A DNA stretch of 64,000 nt from DATHWB01 sp040880725. Lineage in GTDB: Bacteria > Actinomycetota > Acidimicrobiia > Spongiisociales > ZC4RG35. The DNA is taken from NCBI GenBank assembly GCA_040880725.1, contig JBBDHV010000029.1, forward strand, positions 1 to 64,000, written 5' to 3'. Both the position numbers and the translations under genes were made by a program. Of the stretch, positions 25,351-33,197 are shown piece by piece; the stretch's first letter is position 1, and each line of letters opens with the position of its first letter. The notes below the pieces were generated by a model. That model saw nothing but the letters and a program-made list of their open reading frames with translations. It did not search any database and was not told the DNA's origin.

Positions 25351-26255
25351 CAGCTCTCCGGTCTCGCTCTCCGGCGGGACGCCCGACGACCTTGGTCTTC
25401 GCCCTCGGCCGGGGCGACCCGGTTCTTGCGAATCCAGGTCGCGCAGTCCGGGTCGTTTCCGGCCAGCACGTCTGCCGCGAGAATCGCGGTGCGGACTTCC
25501 GGTTCGAGCGGATTGGTGATGGCCGAGGTCATCCCGCTGGCGATTGCCATCGCGAGGAACGCCGAGTTGATGGCCGGGCGGTTCGGCAGACCGAAGCTGA
25601 TGTTCGAGGCGCCGCAGGTGGTGTTCACCCCGAGTTCGTCGCGGAGCCTCCGAACGAGGGAGAAGACCTGGCGGCCCGCATAGCGCAGCGCTCCGATCGG
25701 CATGACCAACGGGTCGACCACGATGTCTTCGTGTCCGATGCCGTAATCGGAAGCTCGGGACACGATCTTGCGGGCGACTGCGAACCGCACGTCGGGGTCC
25801 TCGGAGATCCCGGTTTCGTCGTTCGTGATGGCGACGACGGCGGCGCCGTATTTGGCGACCAGCGGCAAGACCCTCTCCATTTGTTCGTCCTCGCCCGTGA
25901 CGGAGTTGACGAGGGCCTTGCCCTGATACGCCGCCAAACCTGCTTCCAGGGCGTCGACGATCGACGAGTCGATCGAGAGCGGGACGTCCACGAGGGACTG
26001 CACGAGCTTGATCGTCGACGCGAGGATGGCCGGTTCGTCGGCGAGAGGGATTCCGGCGTTGACGTCGAGGATGGCTGCCCCCGCCGCCACCTGGGAGACT
26101 GCGTCGGCCTCGACCCGGCTGAAGTCGCCGACCTTCATCTCCTCGGCCAGCAGTTTGCGCCCTGTCGGATTGATCCGTTCGCCGATGATCGCGAAGGGTC
26201 TGTCGAAGCCGATCACGACGTCGCGTGTGGCCGAGCTGACCACCGTATGCGTCAC
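25350..26255 (-). CDS. Methyltetrahydrofolate:corrinoid methyltransferase
   Basis: A 301-residue pterin-binding TIM-barrel protein (DHPS/MeTr family): FAIIGERINPTGRKLLAEE at the start, AAILDVNAGIP, PLSIDSSIVDALEAGL, KALVNSVTGE and TTCGASNISFGLPNR. It would carry the methyl group between the corrinoid protein and tetrahydrofolate, completing the route from methylated amine to one-carbon metabolism. The basic, Arg-rich last 20 residues are unusual but hydrophilic. It overlaps the next genes by ATGA and TGATG. Confidence 0.9.
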   Translation of the reverse strand: MTHTVVSSATRDVVIGFDRPFAIIGERINPTGRKLLAEEMKVGDFSRVEADAVSQVAAGAAILDVNAGIPLADEPAILASTIKLVQSLVDVPLSIDSSIVDALEAGLAAYQGKALVNSVTGEDEQMERVLPLVAKYGAAVVAITNDETGISEDPDVRFAVARKIVSRASDYGIGHEDIVVDPLVMPIGALRYAGRQVFSLVRRLRDELGVNTTCGASNISFGLPNRPAINSAFLAMAIASGMTSAITNPLEPEVRTAILAADVLAGNDPDCATWIRKNRVAPAEGEDQGRRASRRRARPES

Positions 26256-26557
26256 AGGCCCTCCTCCTTGCCCAAACCCGCGACCAGGCGATCGAGCCGG
26301 GCTTTGTCATATTCGGATTCGATCCGGTCTGCCTCATTCCGAGCTGCGACGTCGAGATCTTCGCTGCACTCGACGGTGGTGCGGGTCCATTGCTCGAGAT
26401 AGGCGTCGGTGCCGACGAGCCGGGCGTTCATCGCGGCCCGGTCGATGGCGACCTGAAAGCGCGGTGACAACTCGGCCCGAGCCTTTTCGCGACCCCGCGA
26501 CGCGACCACTTGGGCCGGTATCTCCCGCCACCGGATGACGGTGAGACGGGCGGTCAC
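26252..26557 (-). CDS. Small 'virulence factor' family protein
   Basis: A 101-residue protein with WREIPAQVVASRGREKAR and the acidic/basic helix EADRIESEYDKARLDRL. It resembles the small domain annotated 'virulence factor' in Pfam, which recurs beside MttB-type methyltransferase genes in proteobacteria and actinobacteria. Its function is unknown; the virulence name is not supported here. GTG at 26557 overlaps the DUF1638 stop (GTGA). Confidence 0.7.
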   Translation of the reverse strand: MTARLTVIRWREIPAQVVASRGREKARAELSPRFQVAIDRAAMNARLVGTDAYLEQWTRTTVECSEDLDVAARNEADRIESEYDKARLDRLVAGLGKEEGL

Positions 26558-27135
26558 GCCGCACTTCCCGACAGAGCGATGGTCAGCGGCTGCAGCCCCG
26601 TTTGGATGTGCTCGAAGTCGAGACCGAGACGGTCTGCGGCGTCCTGGGCGGCGATGATGTCCGCCGGTTCGGTCCGCTGGGAGAGCAACACCACCCGCCG
26701 ATAGTTGGCGAAGTAGATGTCGCGCAGTTCGGGATGACGGTCCAGTCCGAGGCCCCGCCAGACGAGGAGATCGAAGTTCCGCAGGAGGAAGTCGGTGAGA
26801 TAGAAGGTGCCCGGTTCGGCGGCCTGGAGTTCGCTGAATGCCTGGGAGCCGGCGAACAGTTCGTAGCAGTGGGCTCCCGGGAGTCGTTCGATTCCGAGTT
26901 CGGAGAGGGCGGCATCGAGGCGACCTCCGGTGCCGCAGTCGGCGTATCCGACGAGGATCCGGTCATGGGGATGAGCGGCGATGCGGTCGAGCACGGCTGC
27001 AGTGATGCGCTCAGGGGTGTTGTGGAGCGGTGCAGGCAGCGGATCGATCACGACCTCCACTCCGAGAGCCGCGTACGCCTGTTTCAGCTCGGGAGCGATC
27101 GCGCCGCATGCGATGACACGCAGGCGGTCCGCCAC
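26554..27135 (-). CDS. DUF1638 family protein
   Basis: A 193-residue protein matching DUF1638: RVIACGAIAPELKQAY at the start, RILVGYADCGTGGRLDAAL and RLPGAHCYELFAG in the middle and FYLTDFLLRNFDLLVWRGL. Conserved Cys and His residues suggest metal or corrinoid binding, but the function is unknown. These genes are commonly found with corrinoid methyltransferases. GTG at 27135 lies one base after the corrinoid gene stop and was preferred to upstream ATGs inside that gene. Confidence 0.8.
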   Translation of the reverse strand: MADRLRVIACGAIAPELKQAYAALGVEVVIDPLPAPLHNTPERITAAVLDRIAAHPHDRILVGYADCGTGGRLDAALSELGIERLPGAHCYELFAGSQAFSELQAAEPGTFYLTDFLLRNFDLLVWRGLGLDRHPELRDIYFANYRRVVLLSQRTEPADIIAAQDAADRLGLDFEHIQTGLQPLTIALSGSAA

Positions 27136-27136
27136 G

Positions 27137-27835
27137 TCAGTCCTCGCCAGAGGTGAGGCGGCGCGCCAGGACGAGCGCTTCGGCCGTTTCGGTGGCGACG
27201 GCTGCATCCCTGCAGTAGGCGTCCGCACCGATGGCGGCGCCGAACTCCTCATTCAGCGGAGCCCCGCCGACGAGCACGATGTAGTTGTTGCGAATGCCCT
27301 TCTCCACCAAGGTGTCGATGACCACCTTCATGTAGGGCATGGTGGTGGTGAGGAGTGCGGAGAGTCCGAGGATGTCGGGCTTGTGCTCGTCCAGCGCGGC
27401 GAGATACTCGTCGACGTCGGTGTTGATTCCGAGGTCGATGACTTCAAAGCCTGCGCCTTCGAACATCATCCCGACGAGATTCTTGCCGATGTCGTGGATA
27501 TCGCCTTTCACCGTGCCGATCACGACTTTGCCGATGGTCTCGGCGCCGGTTTCGATGAGGATCGGTCGCAGGAGTGCCATCCCGGCCTTCATGGCATTGG
27601 CGGCGAGGAGTACTTCGGGAACGAACAGGATGCCGTCGCGGAAGTCGACTCCCACGATGCGCATTCCTTCGACGAGGGCCTCGTTGAGGGCCCGCGGCGC
27701 GTCCCAGCCACGGTCAAGGAGGATCTGGGTCGCTTCGGCGATCTCCTCGGCGAGACCGTCGTACAAGTCGTCGTGCATTTGCTCGACGAGTTCCACATCG
27801 TTGAGAGTGGAGAGATCGAACTCTTCTTCGCTCAT
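27137..27835 (-). CDS. Corrinoid (B12-binding) methyl carrier protein
   Basis: A 232-residue protein of the MtbC/MttC/MtgC type. An N-terminal helical cap (residues about 10-95, with LNEALVEGMRIVGVDF and FVPEVLLAANAMKAGM) precedes the B12-binding Rossmann domain with GDIHDIGKNLVGMMFEGAG, which holds the cobalt-ligand His (DxHxxG), and LVGGAPLNEEFGAAIGAD. It carries the methyl group between MttB and the tetrahydrofolate enzyme. It is the first gene of the operon. Confidence 0.92.
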   Translation of the reverse strand: MSEEEFDLSTLNDVELVEQMHDDLYDGLAEEIAEATQILLDRGWDAPRALNEALVEGMRIVGVDFRDGILFVPEVLLAANAMKAGMALLRPILIETGAETIGKVVIGTVKGDIHDIGKNLVGMMFEGAGFEVIDLGINTDVDEYLAALDEHKPDILGLSALLTTTMPYMKVVIDTLVEKGIRNNYIVLVGGAPLNEEFGAAIGADAYCRDAAVATETAEALVLARRLTSGED

Positions 27836-28046
27836 GTCGCCTCGAATGTGACGGTGGTGTGCCGGCGGTTCACGCCGGGGGAACGAATCTCACGATGCGG
27901 AATCGTGCGTGAGCGCAGCGTACATGTCGCCGGGTTCGTTGTCGACGAAAGTGACCGCAATTTCTTGGCTCGTTCCGCCGACCGGCGGACCCGCGGGGGC
28001 GCCGGCTCTCTTTCCACGATGCGGCACGGTGCCATCCAGTGGATCG
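27836..28046 (-). promoter_or_regulatory. GC-rich structured leader of the corrinoid operon
   Basis: This 211-bp gap between the GntR gene end and the corrinoid gene start contains on the minus strand GTGGAAAGAGAGCCGG, a strong CCGCCGG/CCGGCGG-type dyad, GGCGGAACGAGCCAAG and CACTTTCGTCG. GGAAAG and CTTTC could close a domain, loosely like a glycine riboswitch, but the expected core does not align well. I see no convincing gene in it. Confidence 0.35.
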
Positions 28047-28709
28047 TCAGATGACAGCTGACACGGAGGATTCGAAACGGCGGACATGGGCGCGGGCGGC
28101 GTCCGCGGCCGCGTCATCGTCCCGGCGGAGAATTGCTCCCAAGAGATTGCGGTGTTCTTCGACATGGCTCGTGATGTCGGTCAGACGCTCCATGTAGAGG
28201 TGCCAGAGACGCAGCGAGAGGTTGTGGTACATCTCGGCGGTGTCGGCCAGGAACCGATTGTGGGCGGCGGTGTAGATCGTGCGATGAATCGCCGTGTCCA
28301 GTTCGATCGGTTTGCGTGTCCCCGGACGTTCCACGCGAGCGAGCAGCCGGGTGATGGCTGAGCGATCGAGGTCGGTCGCACGGTTGGCCGCTTGGAGGGC
28401 GGCGAGTGCTTCGAGTTCCTCCCTCACATCGGTGATCAGGGCGAGGTCCCCGATGTTGATCTCGGTTGCGAAGGTCCCGCGTCGCGGATAGATCGCAACG
28501 AGACGCTGCATCTCGAGGCGGTGGATCGCGTCCCGCAGCGGCGTGCGTCCGACCCCGATCCGCTCCATCAGTTCGGACTCCACGAGGGGCGTGCCCGGCG
28601 GGATCTCGAGCCGTACCAGGAGGTCGAGCAGGGACTCGTAGGCGTGGTCGGCCTGGGACATCGGGGCAGTGGACGGCTGCGCGGTGGTGCTGGGACGACT
28701 GGCCGACAT
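28047..28709 (-). CDS. GntR/FadR-family transcriptional regulator
   Basis: A 220-residue GntR regulator. The winged-helix domain has YESLLDLLVRLEIPPGTPLVE and RIGVGRTPLRDAIHRLEMQRLV (residues about 20-85); the all-helical FCD effector domain has the His/Asp metal-site residues in DTAIHRTIYTAAHN and HVEEHRNLLGAI. ATG at 28709 was chosen; the frame is open upstream to 28781. It lies between the minus-strand corrinoid operon and the divergent dehydrogenase operon and may control both. Confidence 0.88.
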   Translation of the reverse strand: MSASRPSTTAQPSTAPMSQADHAYESLLDLLVRLEIPPGTPLVESELMERIGVGRTPLRDAIHRLEMQRLVAIYPRRGTFATEINIGDLALITDVREELEALAALQAANRATDLDRSAITRLLARVERPGTRKPIELDTAIHRTIYTAAHNRFLADTAEMYHNLSLRLWHLYMERLTDITSHVEEHRNLLGAILRRDDDAAADAARAHVRRFESSVSAVI

Positions 28710-28733
28710 CACACCCACGATACTACGCGACAA

Positions 28734-28756
28734 CTGATAGATGACAGGTATATCAG
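28734..28756. promoter_or_regulatory. Inverted repeat, candidate GntR operator
   Basis: CTGATA and TATCAG are separated by 11 bp in the divergent interval between the GntR start and the dehydrogenase start at 28800. Its position suits autoregulation and control of the dehydrogenase operon. Confidence 0.45.
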
Positions 28757-28799
28757 TGAGCAGTAGGGTGGGCGCACGCATCGAGTGTCAGGAGTCGTA

Positions 28800-31325
28800 A
28801 TGGCCGAACTGCCGTCGAAGGCCCGCGTCGTCGTCATCGGAGCAGGAATCGTCGGAAACTGCCTCGTCGGCCATCTCGCCGACATGGGGTGGACCGACAT
28901 GGTGCTCGTCGACAAAGGTCCACTCCCGAATCCGGGAGGTTCCACCGGCCACGCCTCGAACTTCATCTTTCCCACCGACCACAACAAGGAAATGGCGGCT
29001 CTCACGCTCGAGAGCCGGCGGCAGTACGAAGAGATGGGCGTGAACACCGAATGTGGGGGAATCGAGGTTGCCCGGACGCCCGAGCGGATGGAGGAGCTGC
29101 GGCGGCGGATGACCTCGGCGAAAGCCTGGGGCATCGAAGCCGAACTGCTCACTCCGGCCCAGGTCAAAGAGAAGGTCCCGTTCCTCGACGAGTCGGTGAT
29201 CCTGGGAGGTTTCCACACACCGAGCGTGTCGGTGGTCGACTCCCTGCGAGCCGGAACGCTCATGCGCGAGAAGGCGACAAAAGCGGGCGCACTCTCGGTG
29301 CATGCGAACACCGAAGTGCTCGACATCGAAACGGAGCCAGTCCATTTCGGTCGCCCCCGCATCAAGGCCGTCGTCACCGACAAGGGACGGATCGAGACCG
29401 AGTACGTCGTCGTGGCATGTGGAGTGTGGAGTCCCAAGATCGCACACATGGCGGGGGCGACCATCCCGCTGACGCCTGCGGTGCACCAGATGGCGGACGT
29501 CGGACCGATCGACATCCTGCAGCAGACCGGCAACGAGATCGGATATCCGATCGTGCGCGACATGGACACCTTCATGTACGAGCGGCAGTCGGCCGGGTCG
29601 ATGGAAGTGGGCTCCTACGCCCATCGTCCGATCCTCCACCGCCCCGAGGAGATCCCGTCGAACGAGGAAGCGGCGCTGTCGCCGACCGAGATGCCGTTCA
29701 CCCTCGATGACTTCGACGAGCAACTCGAGCACGCCCTCGAGTTGATGGGCGAGATCCTCGAGACTGCCGAGATTCGCTACGCCATCAACGGGCTTCTCTC
29801 CCTGACGTCTGACGCGATGCCGGTCCTGGGCGAAACCACCGAAGTCGAGAACCTGTGGTCGGCCGCCGCAGTGTGGATCAAGGAGGGGCCGGGAATCGCC
29901 CAGTTGATGGCCGAGTGGATGACCCATGGGTATCCGCACATCGCCGACCCCCACGGCTCGGACATCGCCCGGTTGTACGACCACGAGCGCAGCGTCCATC
30001 ACATCGAGGCTCGGGCCTCGGAGCATTTCAACAAGACCTACGGAATCGTCCATCCGCGCGAGCAGTGGGCATCGGAGCGAGGTGTGAACTGTGCGCCGTT
30101 TCACGCTCGCACCGAAGCGCTGGGGGCCGAGTACTTCGACGCGCGGGGGTGGGAGCGACCCCATTGGTACGCCGCGAATGCCGATCTCGTCGACCGGTAC
30201 GCCGTCGAGGACCGGCCACACGAGTGGGACCGCCGCTGGTGGTCGCCGATCATCAGTGCCGAGCATCTCCACATGCGGGAGCGCGGTGGCCTCATCGACC
30301 TGTCGGCCTTCCAGATGTTCGATGTCCGCGGTCCGGGAGTCGTCGACTACATCGAGCGGATGACGGTCAACAAGTGCGACCGTCCGGTGGGAAGTTCGAT
30401 CTACACCCCCGTGCTCGCCCCCAACGGCGGGTTCCGGTCCGACCTCACGGTGCTGCGCTTGGGCGACGAATGGTTCCGGATCGTGACCGGCGCCTTCGAC
30501 GGCGGGAGGGACGAGTACTGGTTCCGGCGCAACCTGCCCACCGACGGGTCGGTGCAGTTCACCAACATGAGCTCGACCGTGACGACGATCGGCGTCTGGG
30601 GTCCGAAGGCCCAGGAGTTGGTGTCCGGGCTGACGGAATCCGACGTGAGCATCGGGGCGTTCGCATACGGCACGACCCAGGAGGTGCTCATCGAGGGGAT
30701 TGCCACCCGCATGCTCCGCATCTCGTATGTCGGCGAGAACGGTTGGGAGATCACCACGTCGATCCCCCACGGGCTCCGGTTGTGGGACACCCTCGCGGGG
30801 GCGGCGAAAGACCTCGATGTGCGACCGGTTGGTGCGGGCGTGTACGGCACCACCGGACGTCTGGAGAAGGGCTATCGGCTGATGGGCGCAGAGCTCGAGT
30901 CGGAGTACTCGCCCGTCGAAGCCGGCCTCGCCCGTGCGCGAGTGAAGGATGCATCGTTCATCGGCAAGGAGGCCTACCTGCAAGCGCGGGAATCGGATCC
31001 CGTGACGCACATGTGCACGCTCACCGTGGAGGATCACATCGACTCATCAGGGTCGGCTCGCTACATGACCGGTGGCAACGAACCGATCCTCACCGCCGAC
31101 GGTGATCGAATTCTCGACGCCAATGGCCGAGTGTCCCGTGTCACGAGCGCCGGCAACGGCCCCTCCGTCGGCAAGTATTTGCTCATGGCCTACCTTCCCC
31201 CCGAGTTCGCGGTCGAGAACACGCCACTGCAGGTCATGTACATGAACGAGATGTTCGACGTGCGAGTGGCTCGCGTCGGATCCAAGCCCCTGTTCGACCC
31301 TGACGACACACGAATGAAAGGCTGA
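28800..31325 (+). CDS. Dimethylglycine/sarcosine dehydrogenase-like flavoprotein
   Basis: An 841-residue two-domain protein. The N-terminal FAD domain begins VVVIGAGIVGNCLVGHLAD and has GSTGHASNF, close to the covalent FAD region of the DMGDH/SARDH family. The C-terminal half (from about residue 430) is the folate-binding GcvT/aminomethyltransferase domain with RGGLIDLSAFQMFDVRGPG, SYVGENGWEI and LEKGYRLMG. The family oxidises N-methyl groups of dimethylglycine or sarcosine and transfers the one-carbon unit to tetrahydrofolate, giving electrons to ETF, which is encoded next. ATG at 28800 has AGGAG 6 nt upstream. Confidence 0.88.
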   Translation: MAELPSKARVVVIGAGIVGNCLVGHLADMGWTDMVLVDKGPLPNPGGSTGHASNFIFPTDHNKEMAALTLESRRQYEEMGVNTECGGIEVARTPERMEELRRRMTSAKAWGIEAELLTPAQVKEKVPFLDESVILGGFHTPSVSVVDSLRAGTLMREKATKAGALSVHANTEVLDIETEPVHFGRPRIKAVVTDKGRIETEYVVVACGVWSPKIAHMAGATIPLTPAVHQMADVGPIDILQQTGNEIGYPIVRDMDTFMYERQSAGSMEVGSYAHRPILHRPEEIPSNEEAALSPTEMPFTLDDFDEQLEHALELMGEILETAEIRYAINGLLSLTSDAMPVLGETTEVENLWSAAAVWIKEGPGIAQLMAEWMTHGYPHIADPHGSDIARLYDHERSVHHIEARASEHFNKTYGIVHPREQWASERGVNCAPFHARTEALGAEYFDARGWERPHWYAANADLVDRYAVEDRPHEWDRRWWSPIISAEHLHMRERGGLIDLSAFQMFDVRGPGVVDYIERMTVNKCDRPVGSSIYTPVLAPNGGFRSDLTVLRLGDEWFRIVTGAFDGGRDEYWFRRNLPTDGSVQFTNMSSTVTTIGVWGPKAQELVSGLTESDVSIGAFAYGTTQEVLIEGIATRMLRISYVGENGWEITTSIPHGLRLWDTLAGAAKDLDVRPVGAGVYGTTGRLEKGYRLMGAELESEYSPVEAGLARARVKDASFIGKEAYLQARESDPVTHMCTLTVEDHIDSSGSARYMTGGNEPILTADGDRILDANGRVSRVTSAGNGPSVGKYLLMAYLPPEFAVENTPLQVMYMNEMFDVRVARVGSKPLFDPDDTRMKG

Positions 31326-31327
31326 GC

Positions 31328-32092
31328 ATGCGGGTACTCGTCTGCGTCAAGCGTGTGCCGGCTCCGGGTGCGCGGATTGTGATCTCCCCCGACGGCCGGT
31401 CGATCGACACCGCACATCTGGGCTTCACCATGAGCCCGCACGAGGAGTGTGCGGTGGAAGAAGCCGTCCAGATCGTCGAGCGGGAGGGGGGCCACTCCAC
31501 CGTGCTCACACTCGGGGTCGCCTCCGCCGAAGAGCAACTGCGATATGCCCTGTCTCTCGGCATCGACGCCGGCGTACTCCTTCCCACTGACGGGTCCGAC
31601 TGGGACCCCCAGCGGACCGCAACATCGATCGCGGCGGCGATCTCCGGGCTCGAGTCTCGCGACGGCGTGTTCGACCTCGTGCTCTTCGGGAACGAGTCGG
31701 CCGATTCGGGAGGCTTCCAGGTGGGGATCCGGGTGGCCAGAGCGCTCGGCCGCCCCATGGTCAACGGTGTCAAGGGAATCGAACTCGGTGACGGTTCACT
31801 CGTCGCCCGTCGTCCGTTCGACGGCGGCTTCGAAGAGTACCGGCTGCCGCTTCCCTGCATGCTGGGGGCGAAGGAAGGTCTGAACCTCCCCCGATACCCG
31901 ACTCTCAAAGGACGGCTGTCGTCGAAGAAGGCACAGATCGAGTCCATCGAGCCGGTGGGGGATCCGGGAGGCTTGCGAATGGTCGGCTTTCTACGTCCCC
32001 GCGAGCAGGTGACAGAGACCGTGGTCTTGGGTCACGGTCCGGAGGCAGCCCCCAAGGTGATCGAGATCCTGACCGAGATCGGGGTCCTCTGA
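31328..32092 (+). CDS. etfB: Electron transfer flavoprotein beta subunit
   Basis: A 254-residue EtfB. It starts MRVLVCVKRVPAPGARI and has SPHEECAVEEAVQI, LFGNESADSGGFQVGIRVA and the typical loop PCMLGAKEGLNLPRYPTLKG. It starts 2 bp after the dehydrogenase stop and overlaps etfA (TGATG), so the dehydrogenase and ETF form one unit. It may be dedicated to N-methyl oxidation instead of fatty-acid oxidation. Confidence 0.92.
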   Translation: MRVLVCVKRVPAPGARIVISPDGRSIDTAHLGFTMSPHEECAVEEAVQIVEREGGHSTVLTLGVASAEEQLRYALSLGIDAGVLLPTDGSDWDPQRTATSIAAAISGLESRDGVFDLVLFGNESADSGGFQVGIRVARALGRPMVNGVKGIELGDGSLVARRPFDGGFEEYRLPLPCMLGAKEGLNLPRYPTLKGRLSSKKAQIESIEPVGDPGGLRMVGFLRPREQVTETVVLGHGPEAAPKVIEILTEIGVL

Positions 32093-33066
32093 TGCTGCTG
32101 GTCTTCGTGGAACACGATCGGGGGACGCCGGCGGATGCGGCGAGGGAAGCGCTCACCGCATCCCGATCGCTGGCGGAGGCATTGGGCGTCCCGCTTCACG
32201 CAGTGACCGTCGGAGAGGTGGCCGACGGCCTCGCCCGCGAGGTGGCCGATTACGGAGCGGTCGTCGTTCACCAAGCGCACCATCGACTGCTCTCGGACTA
32301 CGGACCGGATGCGTGGGCAGAGTCCGTGGCGCAGGTGGCACTCGCCGAAGGGGCGCAGGTGATCGTCGGGACGGGAACCGACCGCGGCAACGAGGTCCTC
32401 GCACATGTGGCGGCCCTCATGGATCAGCCATTCGCCGCGAACTGCCTCGAGGTGGTGCCCGGAAAGGAGTGGGAGCTCACCCGAGCGCGGTGGGGCGGAT
32501 CGCTCCTGGAGAGCGCAACGCTCGACGCGGCGATTCGCATCCTCACTTTCGCCCATCATGCGGTCGATCCGGTGTCCTCGCCGGCAGCGGGGGAGCCGCG
32601 GCTCTTCGAGCCTGAACTCGATGACGCGGTGGCACAGACTCTCGTGACGGATCGGGTCGTCCTCACGACCGGGGTGACGTTGGCGACCGCACCCGTGGTG
32701 GTCAGCGGGGGCCGCGGGGTGGGTTCGGCAGAAGGTTTCGCTCCGCTCGAAGAGTTGGCCTCCCTGCTCGGCGGCGTGGTCGGGTGTTCCCGGGTCGTGA
32801 CCAACAACGGTTGGAGGCCGCATTCGGACCAGGTGGGACAGACGGGGACCCGCATCGCCCCGGAGCTCTACATCGCATGCGGAATCTCCGGGGCGATTCA
32901 GCATTGGGTGGGTGCGATGGCGTCGAAGCGAATCCTCGCCATCAACACCGACGCCGAGGCGAACATGGTGATCAAGGCGGACTACGCGATCATCGGGGAC
33001 CTGTCCACGGTCATACCGGCGATAGTCGAAGCGGTGAAGGTGGCGCAGAGCGGGCAGCCAAGTTAG
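32092..33066 (+). CDS. etfA: Electron transfer flavoprotein alpha subunit
   Basis: A 324-residue EtfA. The N-terminal Rossmann-like domain is followed by the C-terminal FAD-binding domain with VVVSGGRGVGSAEGFAPLEE, GCSRVVTNNGWRPHSDQVGQ, IACGISGAIQHWVGAM and ILAINTDAEANMVIKADY, which are the hallmark FAD motifs. It overlaps etfB by one base. Confidence 0.93.
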   Translation: MLLVFVEHDRGTPADAAREALTASRSLAEALGVPLHAVTVGEVADGLAREVADYGAVVVHQAHHRLLSDYGPDAWAESVAQVALAEGAQVIVGTGTDRGNEVLAHVAALMDQPFAANCLEVVPGKEWELTRARWGGSLLESATLDAAIRILTFAHHAVDPVSSPAAGEPRLFEPELDDAVAQTLVTDRVVLTTGVTLATAPVVVSGGRGVGSAEGFAPLEELASLLGGVVGCSRVVTNNGWRPHSDQVGQTGTRIAPELYIACGISGAIQHWVGAMASKRILAINTDAEANMVIKADYAIIGDLSTVIPAIVEAVKVAQSGQPS

Positions 33067-33197
33067 GTAGCCGACACCCATGTCCGCGCAAGGGCATTTG
33101 CATAAACATGGAGGAACGTGATGTTGACCGGAACAGGGGTGGCGCGCCGCCTGACCGACCCCCGTACACTCCCATGCTGACAGACGGGAGAGAGTCG

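Noticed and set aside
25351..26337. Large N-terminal extension of the corrinoid activator
   Set aside because: It is an out-of-frame reading of the methyltransferase gene; the ferredoxin domain starts at ATG 25350.
27836..28046. Definite glycine riboswitch call
   Set aside because: Only loose similarity (GGAAAG...CTTTC); the conserved aptamer core could not be aligned by eye.
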